Shown: positions 1-8,890, counted from the first letter of the stretch. The stretch is 64,000 bases of DNA from CAVPDG01 sp963702535 (GCA_963702535.1 CAVPDG010000004.1:496001-560000); one strand, 5' to 3'. Notes: generated from the letters alone by a model not told the origin. A program made the numbers and translations.

Positions 1-1013
1 TGGCGATCGTCGACCCTGGCGACAACTCCGGCAGGCTCTTTATCGTGGAGCAGCCCGGAGTTATCCGCATCTACCAGGATGGCAGGCTGCTACCCGAGCC
101 CTTTCTGGATATCCGCCAGCGGGTGGGCAGCCGCGGCAACGAGCAGGGCTTGCTGGGGCTGGCTTTTCACCCGGCATATGCCCAGAACGGCTTGTTTTAT
201 GTCAACTACACTGATCTGAACGGGGATACAGTGGTTGCACGCTTCGCCGTCTCCAGCCAGGACGCCGATCGCGCCGAGGCTGGCAGCGAGCAGCAGCTCT
301 TGTTTGTCCGCCAGCCGTACCCCAACCACAATGGCGGATCGGTCGTCTTTGGACCGGACGGGTACCTGTACCTGGGATTGGGGGATGGCGGCTCGGGCGG
401 CGATCCCCAGGGCAACGGGCAATCCCTGGATACGCTTTTGGGAAAAATTCTGAGGATCGATGTCGATAGCGGCAGCCCGTATGCCATCCCTGCCGGAAAT
501 CCGTTCTCCGCGCCGCAAGCTCCCGAGATTTGGGCTTACGGGCTGCGCAACCCCTGGCGCTTCTCCTTCGACCGCCTTACTGGCGACCTGTACGTTGCCG
601 ATGTCGGGCAGAACCAGTGGGAAGAGGTTAATTACCTGCCGGCAGGCAGCCCGCCGGGCGCGAATTTCGGCTGGAATTACCGGGAGGGGCTGCATCCCTA
701 TGAAGGAACGCCGCCGGGCAGCAGCGTCTTGATCGATCCGGTCGCGGAATACGATCACGCGCAGGGCTGCTCGGTAACCGGCGGCTATGTTTACCGGGGC
801 GAGGAGCTGCCTGCCTGGCAAGGCGTGTACCTCTACGGCGATTTCTGCTCTGGTAAAATCTGGGGGCTTTTGCGAGATGCAAGCGGCGCCTGGCAGAACC
901 AGGTGCTTTTCGAGACAGGCCGGAATATCAGCTCGTTTGGGGAAGATGCTGCCGGTGAGCTGTACCTGACCGACCTCAACGGCGCAATCTACCGCCTGAA
1001 AGCCAGACCCTGA
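1..1013 (+). CDS. PQQ-dependent sugar dehydrogenase (GSDH family), 5' partial
   Basis: Beta-propeller dehydrogenase of the soluble glucose/sorbosone dehydrogenase (YliI-like) family, which oxidises aldose sugars with PQQ outside the cytoplasm. The reading frame is open from base 3, so the start and any signal peptide lie upstream of the window. Family landmarks occur in the usual order: LGLAFHPAY, the NHNGG segment that carries the catalytic histidine in the family, GLRNPWRFSFD, DLYVADVGQNQWEEVN, ANFGWNYREG and a final GDFCSGKIWGL blade. About 337 residues are visible and the C-terminus is complete (TGA at 1011-1013). The next gene begins one base later, so the two are probably cotranscribed. 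Substrate cannot be told from sequence. Confidence 0.88.
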   Translation, partial: AIVDPGDNSGRLFIVEQPGVIRIYQDGRLLPEPFLDIRQRVGSRGNEQGLLGLAFHPAYAQNGLFYVNYTDLNGDTVVARFAVSSQDADRAEAGSEQQLLFVRQPYPNHNGGSVVFGPDGYLYLGLGDGGSGGDPQGNGQSLDTLLGKILRIDVDSGSPYAIPAGNPFSAPQAPEIWAYGLRNPWRFSFDRLTGDLYVADVGQNQWEEVNYLPAGSPPGANFGWNYREGLHPYEGTPPGSSVLIDPVAEYDHAQGCSVTGGYVYRGEELPAWQGVYLYGDFCSGKIWGLLRDASGAWQNQVLFETGRNISSFGEDAAGELYLTDLNGAIYRLKARP

Positions 1014-1014
1014 G

Positions 1015-2033
1015 ATGCGCAGGCTCGTTTTTCTGATCCTTCTGGCAGTTAGCCTGATCCTGGCTGGTTGCCAGGCGCCAGCGGCTCAGGTCACGGGGGT
1101 CACCTCTCACCCGTGCGGCTCCAGCCTTGCCAACTGCCACAGCAGTTCCAACCACCGCCGTTCCCACCCAAACCCTCGTAATCACCCAGCCTGCTGCATC
1201 GCCCAGCGCCTCACCCACGCCTGCGCCAACCGCCACCGCAACGCCACTCCCGGCAATCCGCTTCGCCGTTATTGGCGATTACGGCAGCGGCGGGCAGCCC
1301 GAAGCGGATGTCGCCCGGCTGGTGGATAGCTGGCAGGTCGATTTCATCATCACCGTCGGGGATAACAACTACCCTGACGGCGCAGCAGATACGATCGATC
1401 AGAACGTCGGTCAGTTCTACCAGGCGTATATCTTTCCCTATCGCGGCGGGTATGGCAGCGGGGCGGAGCAGAACCGTTTCTTCCCCACGTTGGGCAACCA
1501 CGACTGGAACACCGACCGGGCGCAGCCGTATCTGGAATATTTCACCTTGCCGGGGAACGAGCGTTATTATGATTTCACCTGGGGCGCGGTGCATTTCTTT
1601 GCCCTGGATAGCGACTCGCGCGAGCCCGATGGGATCAACCGCAGCTCAGCCCAGGCTGCCTGGCTGCAGGCGCAGCTTGCCGCCTCGACATCTCCCTGGA
1701 ACGTGGTTTACCTGCACCACGCCCCCTATTCGTCCGGCAGGCATGGTGCCACCGATTGGGCGCAATGGCCCTACAAGGAATGGGGGGCAGATGTGGTGCT
1801 GGCAGGGCACGACCACACCTACGAGCGCCTGCTTGTAGACGATCTGCTTTACTTCGTCAACGGTGTTGGCGGCGGCGCCATCTACCAATTCCTGCTGCTG
1901 GAGGAAGGCAGCCAGTTTCGATATAACGATGATTATGGCGCCATGCTGGTGGAAGCCAGCCCGGCGCAGATGACACTTCCAGTTCATCAACCGCAGCGGG
2001 GAGCTCATCGACGCGGTTACGCTCGAGAAGTAA
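1015..2033 (+). CDS. Secreted lipoprotein metallophosphoesterase (purple acid phosphatase-like), two frameshifts
   Basis: Starts at ATG 1015 with a lipoprotein signal peptide (hydrophobic core, then LAGC lipobox) and a Thr/Pro/Ala-rich linker. A calcineurin-like phosphoesterase domain follows, with all metal-binding motifs: GDYGSGG, GDNNYPDG, GNHDWN, LHHAPYSSG and GHDHTYER. The arrangement resembles purple acid (TRAP-type) phosphatases, so release of phosphate outside the membrane is the likely role. The signal peptide is in one frame and the catalytic domain in another; the switch fits an indel in the GGGGG run at 1095-1099. A second switch near 1976 restores a natural C-terminus (QFINRSGELIDAVTLEK, stop TAA 2031-2033). 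Without it the frame would run on to 2248. Both look like sequencing errors. Confidence 0.82.
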
Positions 2034-2071
2034 TAACCGGACGTAAATTATCCAGATATCCAAAATCAGCC

Positions 2072-2102
2072 TTGACATCCCGTCGCGGCGTTGTGGTAAG
2101 AT
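2072..2102 (+). promoter_or_regulatory. Sigma-70 promoter with extended -10
   Basis: TTGACA at 2072-2077 and TAAGAT at 2097-2102, spaced 19 bases, with a TGG extended -10 element at 2094-2096. It would start an RNA just upstream of the short ORF at 2150 and the two terminator hairpins. The 13-mer TTGTGGTAAGATT recurs at 40479-40491 before the glucan phosphorylase gene. Confidence 0.6.
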
Positions 2103-2149
2103 TGCGCCGTTCTAATATTATTTTAATGCAGAAAGGAGCAGCGCACTTC

Positions 2150-2248
2150 ATGAGCAATAGCCTTGTTAGTCTCGCCTGGTTGCAAAGCGCCGCCGTCGCT
2201 GGCGGTGGGGCTGTTGCGCCTTCGCGGAGTGCGCCTGTTGACCGGTAA
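2150..2248 (+). CDS. Short ORF, 32 aa, candidate leader peptide
   Basis: ATG at 2150 is preceded by AAGGAG (2133-2138) and follows the promoter at 2072-2102. The peptide is Ala/Val/Gly-rich (MSNSLVSLAWLQSAAVAGGG at its start) and ends in SAPVDR; it has no clear run of a single regulatory amino acid. Its stop codon lies 19 bases before the first of two tandem intrinsic terminators, and a small gene and an MFS exporter follow. The layout is that of a translated attenuator leader, possibly one that senses ribosome stalling. That function is inference; it could also be a stand-alone small protein. Confidence 0.45.
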   Translation: MSNSLVSLAWLQSAAVAGGGAVAPSRSAPVDR

Positions 2249-2267
2249 GACCTGTATGAGATAGGTC

Positions 2268-2305
2268 AAAAGCCACGGGTGTGCTCGCATCCCGTGGCTT
2301 TTTTT
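2268..2305 (+). terminator. Intrinsic terminator 1 of a tandem pair
   Basis: Perfect 12-bp stem AAAAGCCACGGG (2268-2279) with CCCGTGGCTTTT (2291-2302), an 11-base loop and a T-run to 2305. Its CCACGGG/CCCGTGG core recurs in terminator 2 immediately downstream. Confidence 0.8.
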
Positions 2306-2323
2306 ATTTGTCTGGCAGTATTG

Positions 2324-2352
2324 GGCCACGGGACCATCCGTGGTCTTTTTTT
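2324..2352 (+). terminator. Intrinsic terminator 2 of a tandem pair
   Basis: CCACGG (2326-2331) pairs with CCGTGG (2338-2343) and is followed by seven Ts (2346-2352). A competing hairpin, GACCA with TGGTC, uses the same bases. The arms match those of terminator 1, so the descending arm of hairpin 1 (CCCGTGG, 2291-2297) can pair with the ascending arm of hairpin 2 (CCACGGG, 2326-2332) and disrupt both. Confidence 0.65.
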
Positions 2353-2378
2353 ATTTGCCTCGCTTCGAGGATAACGAC

Positions 2379-2630
2379 ATGATTACGATCGATATCGTTG
2401 ATGACAATAATGAACGTCCCGCCAAGCCGGTCGTTCAAACAATACCGATCGTCCGCAACGGTCGAAATGATGGCTTCGATGGCGCTTATGAAGCGGCGCG
2501 AAGCATCTATGGCGACCTGTTGCGCCTGGCAGACCAGGAGCGACAGGCGAATCATGCCAGCGCGCCCGCCAGCCGGAACGTGGCGAGTATGATGAGCAGG
2601 ATCGTGCGCGCCTTATCTGCCTGGCTTTAG
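2379..2630 (+). CDS. Small hypothetical protein, 83 aa
   Basis: Start chosen at ATG 2379 because GAGG lies just upstream and the longer frame would begin inside the terminator T-run. The N-terminus is acidic (MITIDIVDDNNERPAK), the centre is Arg/Asp-rich (RNGRNDGFDGAYEAARSIYG) and the C-terminus could form an amphipathic helix (SRIVRALSAWL). There is no signal peptide, membrane segment or cysteine. It sits between the tandem terminators and the MFS exporter and is probably cotranscribed with the latter. I do not recognise the family. Confidence 0.6.
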   Translation: MITIDIVDDNNERPAKPVVQTIPIVRNGRNDGFDGAYEAARSIYGDLLRLADQERQANHASAPASRNVASMMSRIVRALSAWL

Positions 2631-2671
2631 GAGCCGCCGCATTCAATCGTTAGAGCTTGGAGGACCTTGAA

Positions 2672-3976
2672 ATGGCTACAGAACCGATCGCACGGCAAGG
2701 GTTGCCGGGCGATGCAACAATTTTATCCGGCGACCGGGCAGCGCTCACATCAAAACCAGCGCCTTTGTTGAACCAAACCATGGTTGTGTTCCTGTTTGCC
2801 ATGGTGCTGGCGAATATCTCTTCGCACATGTACGAGCCGTTGCTGCCTTTGTACCTGAAGAGCCTGAATGCCAACGTGTTGCAGGTGGGGCTGTTCTTCA
2901 CGCTCTCGCGCATCATCCCACTCGTGCTGCAAATCCTGGGCGGCTGGATCTCAAACTCGTTGGGGCGCTTGCGCAGTATCGCCTTTGGCAGTATTGCCGG
3001 CGTTTTTTCCTACGTCGCCATGATCCTCTCACCTACCTGGCAATGGGTGCTTCTGGGAGAAGGGCTGGCAGCGACCACCCGCTCGCTGGTGGGACCCAGC
3101 TTCGGAGCTTTTATCGCCGAGCAGTCCAGCGAGGAGCAGCGGGCGCGTGTCTTCGGCATCTCTGAGATGATCTTCATGGTGGTGGCAGTCATCGGGCCTC
3201 CCCTGGGCGGCTGGCTGGCAGATACTTACGGCTTTCAGGTCTTGCTGCTCTGCGCAGCCGGGTTGTACACGCTGGCAACGGTCATCCGCGTGCTGATGGC
3301 GCGCATTGCAGCCCGCAAGCAGGAAGCCAACCCTGAGAAACTCAGCCTGGAGAGCTTGAGAAGCAAGCTGGGCACTATGCTGGGTATGATCCTGGCGGGT
3401 GGGCTGGTCACCTGGCTGCTCTTGACCGACGGCATCCAGGATATCGCCTATTCCCTGTCTTCGAACCTGATGCCGGTCTACCTGAAAGACATCGGTGGTC
3501 TCTCCATCCAGCAGATCGGTTGGGGGGAGTCGATCTTCGGCTTGTCCATGATGCTGATCACCCTGCCAGCGGGCATCCTGGCAGACCGCAAGGGCGAGCG
3601 CCTGGGGATTATCGTCGGGTTTTTCTTGCAGTTCCTGGCGTTGATGGTCTTCATCCGGGTCTCCGATTTTTGGGGATTTGCCATCGCCTGGGCGCTGCTG
3701 GGCTTGGGGATCGGCATGATGTCGCCGGCGTACCAATCCTTGATCAGCAAAGCCGTGCCCGAGCGCATGCGCGGCACCGCCTTCGGCTTGTTTAGCTCCA
3801 GCCTGGGCGTCGTCTCGCTGCCGGCGCCGCTGGTCGGCGCCCAGCTCTGGCAGAGTGTGGGACCGAAATTCCCCTTCATGCTCACCGGCTGGGCTGCCCT
3901 GCTCGCCATCCTGCCGGTATGGCTCAAATTCAAGCTGCCGCGGCAAGAGAAGATCACGAGCGAAGTTGAGCAATGA
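2672..3976 (+). CDS. MFS transporter
   Basis: Major facilitator of about 434 residues with roughly twelve hydrophobic segments, the usual size for a drug or small-solute exporter. Between the second and third helices of each half lie loop-A-like motifs (SNSLGRLRS in the N-half, ADRKGERLG in the C-half). A longer central loop (ARKQEANPEKLSLESLRSK) separates the halves. Start chosen at ATG 2672, which has GGAGG 8 bases upstream; an in-frame TTG at 2657 lies before that ribosome site. The upstream leader with tandem terminators suggests regulation by attenuation. Substrate is not evident; efflux of an inhibitor would fit the leader but is inferred. Confidence 0.85.
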   Translation: MATEPIARQGLPGDATILSGDRAALTSKPAPLLNQTMVVFLFAMVLANISSHMYEPLLPLYLKSLNANVLQVGLFFTLSRIIPLVLQILGGWISNSLGRLRSIAFGSIAGVFSYVAMILSPTWQWVLLGEGLAATTRSLVGPSFGAFIAEQSSEEQRARVFGISEMIFMVVAVIGPPLGGWLADTYGFQVLLLCAAGLYTLATVIRVLMARIAARKQEANPEKLSLESLRSKLGTMLGMILAGGLVTWLLLTDGIQDIAYSLSSNLMPVYLKDIGGLSIQQIGWGESIFGLSMMLITLPAGILADRKGERLGIIVGFFLQFLALMVFIRVSDFWGFAIAWALLGLGIGMMSPAYQSLISKAVPERMRGTAFGLFSSSLGVVSLPAPLVGAQLWQSVGPKFPFMLTGWAALLAILPVWLKFKLPRQEKITSEVEQ

Positions 3977-4063
3977 ACGTGTTAAATTTGAGGAGAAAAT
4001 TACCATGAGCGACCTACGAACATTGGCACTGTTACAAATCAGGAGGGGGCAATAGCTCCGCAG

Positions 4064-5071
4064 GTGAGTCTGCGCGGTTTCCAGGGAGAGGGCGACTACG
4101 CCCATATCGCCGCGATCATCGCCGGCTGCAAAGATGTTGACCAGATCGAGCGTGTGGATAGCGAGGAAGATATCCGGCGCTACTACTCGCACCTGGTCAA
4201 CTGCGATCCTTACAAGGATATGTGTTTTGTGGAGGCGGGCGGGCAAACGATTGGCTACAGCCGGGTGATGTGGTGGGAAGAGGCGAATGGAGCGCAGATC
4301 TACCGTAGCCTTGCGTTTCTGCTGCCGGCATGGCGGCGGCGGGGCATCGGCAGCCGCTTGCTGGAATGGGGTGAGAATCGCCTGCGGGAGATTGCCGCTC
4401 ACAATCCACCGGGTGAGGAGCGCTTTTTCGAGTCCGCGGCAGCCGACACAGAGATGGGCACGCAGGCGCTGCTGGAAAGCCACGGGTACCAGCCGGTGCG
4501 GCACTTCTTCACCATGCTGCGACCCAATTTGGAGAACATCCCGGAAGCGCCCTTGCCTGCCGGATTGGAGGTGCGTCCCGTCAGGATGGAAGATCTTCCA
4601 ACGATACGTGAAGCCTCGGTGGAGGCGTTCCGTGATCACTGGGGGTTCAACGAGGAGAATGAGCCGACGGTGGAGCAGTGGGTGGAAAATCCGAACTTCG
4701 ACCCCAGCCTGTGGCGGGTCGCCTGGGAGGGGGATCAGGTCGCGGGCATGGTGCTGAGCTACATCGATGAGCGGGAGAACCAGGCTTACCATCGCCAGCG
4801 CGGCTGGACGGAGGATATTTGCGTCCGGCGCCCCTGGCGGCGGCGCGGGCTGGCGCGCGCCTTGCTTGTGCAGTCATTGTACGCGGTGCGCGAGCGCGGC
4901 ATGCAGGAAGCTGCGCTGGGCGTGGATACACAAAATCTTTCGGGGGCTTTACACCTGTACGAGAGCGTCGGCTTCCGCGGCAATCAAACGCCTGACAGTA
5001 TACCGGAAACCTATGCTATGATTATGGCTCAATCCCATACAAGGAGGCATTTTTGGCGATTCGCGCCGTAA
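4064..5071 (+). CDS. Tandem-GNAT acetyltransferase
   Basis: Two GNAT N-acetyltransferase domains in one chain. The first has the acetyl-CoA loop RRRGIG at residues 91-96, the second RRRGLA at 259-264; the second ends in the typical YESVGF. The layout resembles mycothiol-synthase-like tandem GNATs, but nothing shows the substrate. The GTG start at 4064 lies 15 bases after AGGAGGGGG. A better start may be ATG 4005 (GAGGAG upstream): its frame reads MSDLRTLALLQIRRG and joins this frame if one G of the run at 4044-4048 is an insertion error. If so, the protein is about 20 residues longer. The 3' end overlaps the next gene by 19 bases. Confidence 0.8.
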   Translation: MSLRGFQGEGDYAHIAAIIAGCKDVDQIERVDSEEDIRRYYSHLVNCDPYKDMCFVEAGGQTIGYSRVMWWEEANGAQIYRSLAFLLPAWRRRGIGSRLLEWGENRLREIAAHNPPGEERFFESAAADTEMGTQALLESHGYQPVRHFFTMLRPNLENIPEAPLPAGLEVRPVRMEDLPTIREASVEAFRDHWGFNEENEPTVEQWVENPNFDPSLWRVAWEGDQVAGMVLSYIDERENQAYHRQRGWTEDICVRRPWRRRGLARALLVQSLYAVRERGMQEAALGVDTQNLSGALHLYESVGFRGNQTPDSIPETYAMIMAQSHTRRHFWRFAP

Positions 5072-5670
5072 TCTTCGATTTTGGCGGTGTGCTGCTGCGC
5101 ACGGAAGACCCTAATCCTCGCCTGCAGCTCGCCGCCCGCCTGGGCATACCCAAGGAGCAGCTTTACCGCCAGGTGTTCGACAGCGAGAGCGCCCGCCAGG
5201 CGACGCTCGGCAAGATTAGCGCCGAAGCGCACTGGGAAGCGGTCCGGAGGGCGCTGGGCATTGGCGAGGAAGCGGTTCAGCAGGTGCAGGCGGAGTTCTG
5301 GGCTGGCGACAGGCTGGACGAGGAGCTGATCGGGTATTTGCGCCGGCTGAAACCGCGCTATAAGACCGCCCTGTTGAGCAACGCCTGGGACGATTTGCGT
5401 GCGGTGATCCAGCGTAACTGGCAGATCTCGGATGTATTTGACGAGATGATCATCTCGGCGGAGGTCGGGATTGCCAAACCTGATGCGTCCATCTACCGCC
5501 TTGCCGTCGATCGCCTGGGCATTACCCCCCAGGAGGCAGTCTTTGTGGATGATTTCATCGAGAATATCGAGAGCGCCCGGGCGTTTGGATTGCAGACGGT
5601 TCACTTCCAGGGCAGGCAGCCGCTGTACGATGAGCTGGCGCGAATCCTGGACGGCAATGCATCCACCTGA
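5053..5670 (+). CDS. HAD superfamily IA hydrolase
   Basis: Cytoplasmic haloacid-dehalogenase-type phosphatase of 205 residues. Motif I is FDFGGVLL with nucleophile Asp9; the second Asp of DxD is Gly here, a variant common in the IA group with FDFGGVL. Motif II is ALLSNAWDD, motif III is the Lys of AKPDASIY, and motif IV is VFVDDFIENIESA. An alpha-helical cap lies between motifs I and II. TTG start at 5053 is supported by AGGAGG at 5042-5047 and by alignment of motif I near the N-terminus. It overlaps the GNAT gene, so the two are translationally linked. Substrate unknown; small sugar or nucleotide phosphates are usual for the family. Confidence 0.85.
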   Translation: MAIRAVIFDFGGVLLRTEDPNPRLQLAARLGIPKEQLYRQVFDSESARQATLGKISAEAHWEAVRRALGIGEEAVQQVQAEFWAGDRLDEELIGYLRRLKPRYKTALLSNAWDDLRAVIQRNWQISDVFDEMIISAEVGIAKPDASIYRLAVDRLGITPQEAVFVDDFIENIESARAFGLQTVHFQGRQPLYDELARILDGNAST

Positions 5671-5718
5671 GCTGTAACATTGCGCTGCCCGGCGAATGCC
5701 CGGACCGAGAGAGAGGAC

Positions 5719-7113
5719 ATGGATTTCACCCGCCTGACCATTTCAGAATGTAGCGATCTGCTAGCCAGCGGCGAGATCTCACCCATCGAGCTGACGGAGG
5801 CGCACCTGGAGCGCATCCAGAAGCTGGAGCCGCTGCTGAACTGCTTCATCACGTTGACGGCAGACCTGGCTCGAGATCAAGCGCGCCGGGCTGAGAGCGA
5901 GATCCAACAAGGCAGGCGGCGCGGCGACCTGCACGGCATTCCCCTGGCGCTCAAAGACCTTTTCGAGACGCGTCAGATCCCTACAACGGCGGGCTCGCTC
6001 TTCTTCCGAGATTACCTGCCCGAGCAAGACGCCGCCACCGTCCAGATGCTGGAGCAAGCGGGCGCCATCGTGCTGGGCAAGCTCAACATGCACGAGATCG
6101 CCCTGGGTGTGACCAACGTCAACCCCCATTACAGGGCTGCGCGCAATCCCTGGGAGCGCACGCGCTCGACCGGGGGCTCATCCGGCGGATCGGCGGCGGC
6201 TGTGAGAGCGGGCATGTGCATGGGTTCCCTGGGCACGGATACTGGCGGCTCGATCCGCATCCCGGCGTCTTTGTGCGGCGTGGTTGGCTTGAAGCCCACC
6301 TACGGCAGGGTCAGCCTGCGCGGCGTCATCCCCCTGAGCCGGAACCTGGACCACGCGGGTCCACTGGCGCGCAGCGTGCGCGATACCGCGCTGCTCTTAC
6401 AGGCTATTGCCGGCTACGATGCGCTTGACCCGTACAGCGTCGATACGCCTGTGCCCGACTACCTGGTGGGTCTGGATGGCGGCGTGCGCGGCTGGAGGGT
6501 CGCCCTGGCTGCGGATGATTTTTTCACCGAGAAAACGGATGCGCATACCTGGAACGCGGTAGAAGAAGCCGCGCAGGTATTCAAGCACCTGGGAGCCAGG
6601 GTGGAGCGGGTTGAGGTTCCCCAGGCGTACGCTGCGGCGGCGGCAAATGGCTTGATGACGACCAGCGATGGAGCTGCTTTTCACCACGAGCGCATGGCGC
6701 AGCGCATGGGAGATTTTGGGGAAGATATCCGTTTGCGGTTGGAGTCGGGCGCGGCGGTCACGTCGACAGAATACAGCCAGGCGCGCCATCTGCAGGCGGA
6801 GCTGCGCCGCCGCTATGCCGAATTCTTATCGCGCTATGATATCCTGCTCACACCTGCTACGCCCGTGGCTGCGCCGCTGATTGCGCTCGGTCCACATGCC
6901 ATCGAGCAGGCGCGGCTGCTGACCCGCTTCACCTCGCCCTTCAACCTGGTAGGGCTGCCGGCGCTCTCCTTGCCCTGCGGGTTCACCCCCACTGGTTTGC
7001 CCCTTGGCTTGCAAATCGTCTCGCGCCACTGGGGGGAGGCGACGGTTTTGCAAGCGGCTTACGCTTACGAGCAGGAGACAGCCTGGCGACTGCAATGGCC
7101 CGCAATCGATTGA
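5719..7113 (+). CDS. Amidase signature family protein (GatA-like)
   Basis: Amidase of 464 residues with the complete Ser-cisSer-Lys triad: Lys79 in LALKDLFE, cis-Ser154 in TGGSSGGSAA and nucleophile Ser178 in GTDTGGSIRIPA. It is close in size and motif to GatA of the Glu-tRNA amidotransferase, but no gatB or gatC is near, so a stand-alone amide hydrolase is equally likely. ATG 5719 is chosen over upstream frame starts because GAGAGG precedes it. The gene lies about 50 bases after the HAD hydrolase and is followed by a phosphoesterase in the same direction; this may be one operon. Confidence 0.82.
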   Translation: MDFTRLTISECSDLLASGEISPIELTEAHLERIQKLEPLLNCFITLTADLARDQARRAESEIQQGRRRGDLHGIPLALKDLFETRQIPTTAGSLFFRDYLPEQDAATVQMLEQAGAIVLGKLNMHEIALGVTNVNPHYRAARNPWERTRSTGGSSGGSAAAVRAGMCMGSLGTDTGGSIRIPASLCGVVGLKPTYGRVSLRGVIPLSRNLDHAGPLARSVRDTALLLQAIAGYDALDPYSVDTPVPDYLVGLDGGVRGWRVALAADDFFTEKTDAHTWNAVEEAAQVFKHLGARVERVEVPQAYAAAAANGLMTTSDGAAFHHERMAQRMGDFGEDIRLRLESGAAVTSTEYSQARHLQAELRRRYAEFLSRYDILLTPATPVAAPLIALGPHAIEQARLLTRFTSPFNLVGLPALSLPCGFTPTGLPLGLQIVSRHWGEATVLQAAYAYEQETAWRLQWPAID

Positions 7114-7165
7114 GCGCCAGCAGGGCTGGCTCAATAGGGGGCAATTGGGGAACTCGAGGCGCTGC

Positions 7166-7729
7166 GTGATCGCGATTGGAGTGATCTCCGACACCCACAT
7201 TCCCGACCGCGCCCGCCAGCTCCACGCCGAGGCGCTGACGGTCTTCCGGGAAGCTGGCGTCCAGGCGATCCTGCATGCCGGGGATGTTTCCACGCCTGCC
7301 ACCCTCGAGCAGCTTGCAGATATTGCCCCGGTGCATGCGGTGCGAGGCAACCGCGATTGGGTGGCGTTGCGCCACCTGCCCTTTACCCGGCGGCTTGAGT
7401 TTGGCGGTGTGAAAGTGGGTCTCACGCACGGGCACGGACCGCTATGGGATTATGTGAGAGACCGGGCGGATTATATGCTGCGCGGGTACCGGTTGGAGAT
7501 GTTCGCGCCGCGCCTCTTGGCGGCTTTTCCGGAGGTGGATGTCATCGTGTTCGGGCACACCCACCGCTGCCTCAACCAACGTCTGGATGGCAAGTTGCTC
7601 TTTAACCCGGGGTCGCCGCATTTCCCCGATCCGAAAACAGCCGCGCCCAGCGTAGGGTTGCTGTATATATCGGATACAGGCTCGGTCCTGGGGGATATCC
7701 GCACGCTATCGCCAGCGGCAGGCGCTTAG
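7166..7729 (+). CDS. YfcE/MJ0936-type metallophosphoesterase
   Basis: Small cytoplasmic calcineurin-like phosphodiesterase of 187 residues. Metal-site motifs occur in order: SDTH near the N-terminus, LHAGDV, RGNRDW, GLTHGHGP and FGHTHRC, then the NPGSPHFPD signature typical of YfcE/MJ0936 proteins. Family members hydrolyse phosphodiesters; the physiological substrate is usually unknown. GTG 7166 is taken as start because GAGG lies upstream and it places the first Asp motif at the expected position. Its stop overlaps the convergent ilvE gene by four bases. Confidence 0.84.
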   Translation: MIAIGVISDTHIPDRARQLHAEALTVFREAGVQAILHAGDVSTPATLEQLADIAPVHAVRGNRDWVALRHLPFTRRLEFGGVKVGLTHGHGPLWDYVRDRADYMLRGYRLEMFAPRLLAAFPEVDVIVFGHTHRCLNQRLDGKLLFNPGSPHFPDPKTAAPSVGLLYISDTGSVLGDIRTLSPAAGA

Positions 7730-8683
7730 GTCTTGCCCGCAGCCGGAGTAACCGGCACATCCGCGTAAACAGGCACATTCCATCCCCTGAACCTGGCAAG
7801 GCGACCATGCACGGCGTCATCGAAGAGATGGCGCAGCGTGCTGACCACCGGTCCCATCACGCCCAACCCAATCGGGTGGTGGTCTACCCGGGTGACGGCG
7901 ATGATCTCGGCTGCCGTGCCGGTCATGAACAGCTCATCGCACAGGTAGACTTCGGTGCGGTCGATCTGCCGCTCGACAACCGGCAAGCCAAGCTCCGCTT
8001 GCGCCAGCTCGATAGCGGTGCGGCGGGTGATGCCTTCCAGAATGTTCTCCGTAATCGATGGGGTGACCACTGCGCCGTTCTTGACCATGAAGACATTCAT
8101 GGCGCTGCCTTCGGAGATGTGCCCATCATGCGTCAGCACAAGCGCTTCATCGAAACCGGACAGGTTGGCATCTGTCTTGATCAAGGCTGAATTTGCGTAA
8201 GCGCCGCTCACCTTGCCGCGCGCCGGGATGGCGTTATCATCCACCCGCCGCCAGGAGGAGATGGTGACGTGGGCATTCGTGTCATTGCTCACGTAGCGGT
8301 TAAAGGGGACGGCGACGATGGAAAGCTCGTGGTGCAAGCCGTGCAGCTTGACGCCGATGATCTCATCGGTCTTGAAGGCTAATGGGCGAATATACACATC
8401 ACGCCGGTAACCATCCGCGCGCAGCAGTTCCAGGGTGATCTCGGTCAGTTCTTCAGGTGTGAGGTCAAAATCCATGCGCATCAGCCGCGCCGAGCTCAGG
8501 AAGCGCCGGAAGTGGTCAAGCGGTCGAAAGACGAAGAGCTGCTCTTTCATCATTGCTCCAGTAACCGCGCATACCGCCGAAGACCGCGGTGCCATAGTTC
8601 AGCGCATGGGTCAAGACGCCGACCCTGGCATCGCTGTACGGGACAATCTTTCCCTGGAAATAGGCATGGATGGGAAGGTCCAT
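7726..8683 (-). CDS. ilvE: Branched-chain amino acid aminotransferase, one frameshift
   Basis: PLP-dependent class IV transaminase that interconverts Leu/Ile/Val and their 2-keto acids. The N-terminus (MDLPIHAYFQGKIVPYSDAR, then HALNYGTAVFGGMRGYW) is in a different frame from the rest. The frames join at the AAA run (TTT at 8545-8547 on the plus strand): one surplus A in GATGAAAGAG. The remaining frame has the PLP-lysine segment GKVSGAYANS, the class IV signature region DGHISEGSAMNVFMVKNG, and FMTGTAAEI near the C-terminus. The reconstructed length of about 318 residues is normal. Start at 8683 has GGGAGA upstream. The indel is almost certainly a sequencing error. Confidence 0.86.
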
Positions 8684-8749
8684 AGAGATACTCTCCCTGT
8701 ACCTGTAGCTGGATCGATCGGCTGGCGTGAATGCACGCCACCAACCTGG

Positions 8750-8778
8750 ATTATAACCGCCCTGCGGTTTGCTTGCAA
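8750..8778 (-). promoter_or_regulatory. Sigma-70 promoter of ilvE
   Basis: On the minus strand TTGCAA (8778-8773) is followed after 17 bases by TATAAT (8755-8750). It lies about 70 bases upstream of the ilvE start and points into it. I see nothing else in the intergenic stretch up to 8890. Confidence 0.7.
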
Positions 8779-8890
8779 ATCCCACAAATATTATCCGATA
8801 TTTGCCAGATGAGGGAGCACTCAAAAGTTGTTGTTGAGTTCCACCCCCAAACCGGTAAAAACCTTTTAGTGCACCCCAGATGAAACGGGG

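Noticed and set aside
4005..4055. Independent 16-residue leader peptide before the GNAT gene
   Set aside because: The frame joins the GNAT frame if one G of the GGGGG run is surplus, so it is more likely the true N-terminus.
3029..4792. 587-codon open frame on the minus strand
   Set aside because: It is antisense to the MFS and GNAT genes, both clear homologues, and its His/Gln/Arg-rich composition is typical of a shadow frame in high-GC DNA.
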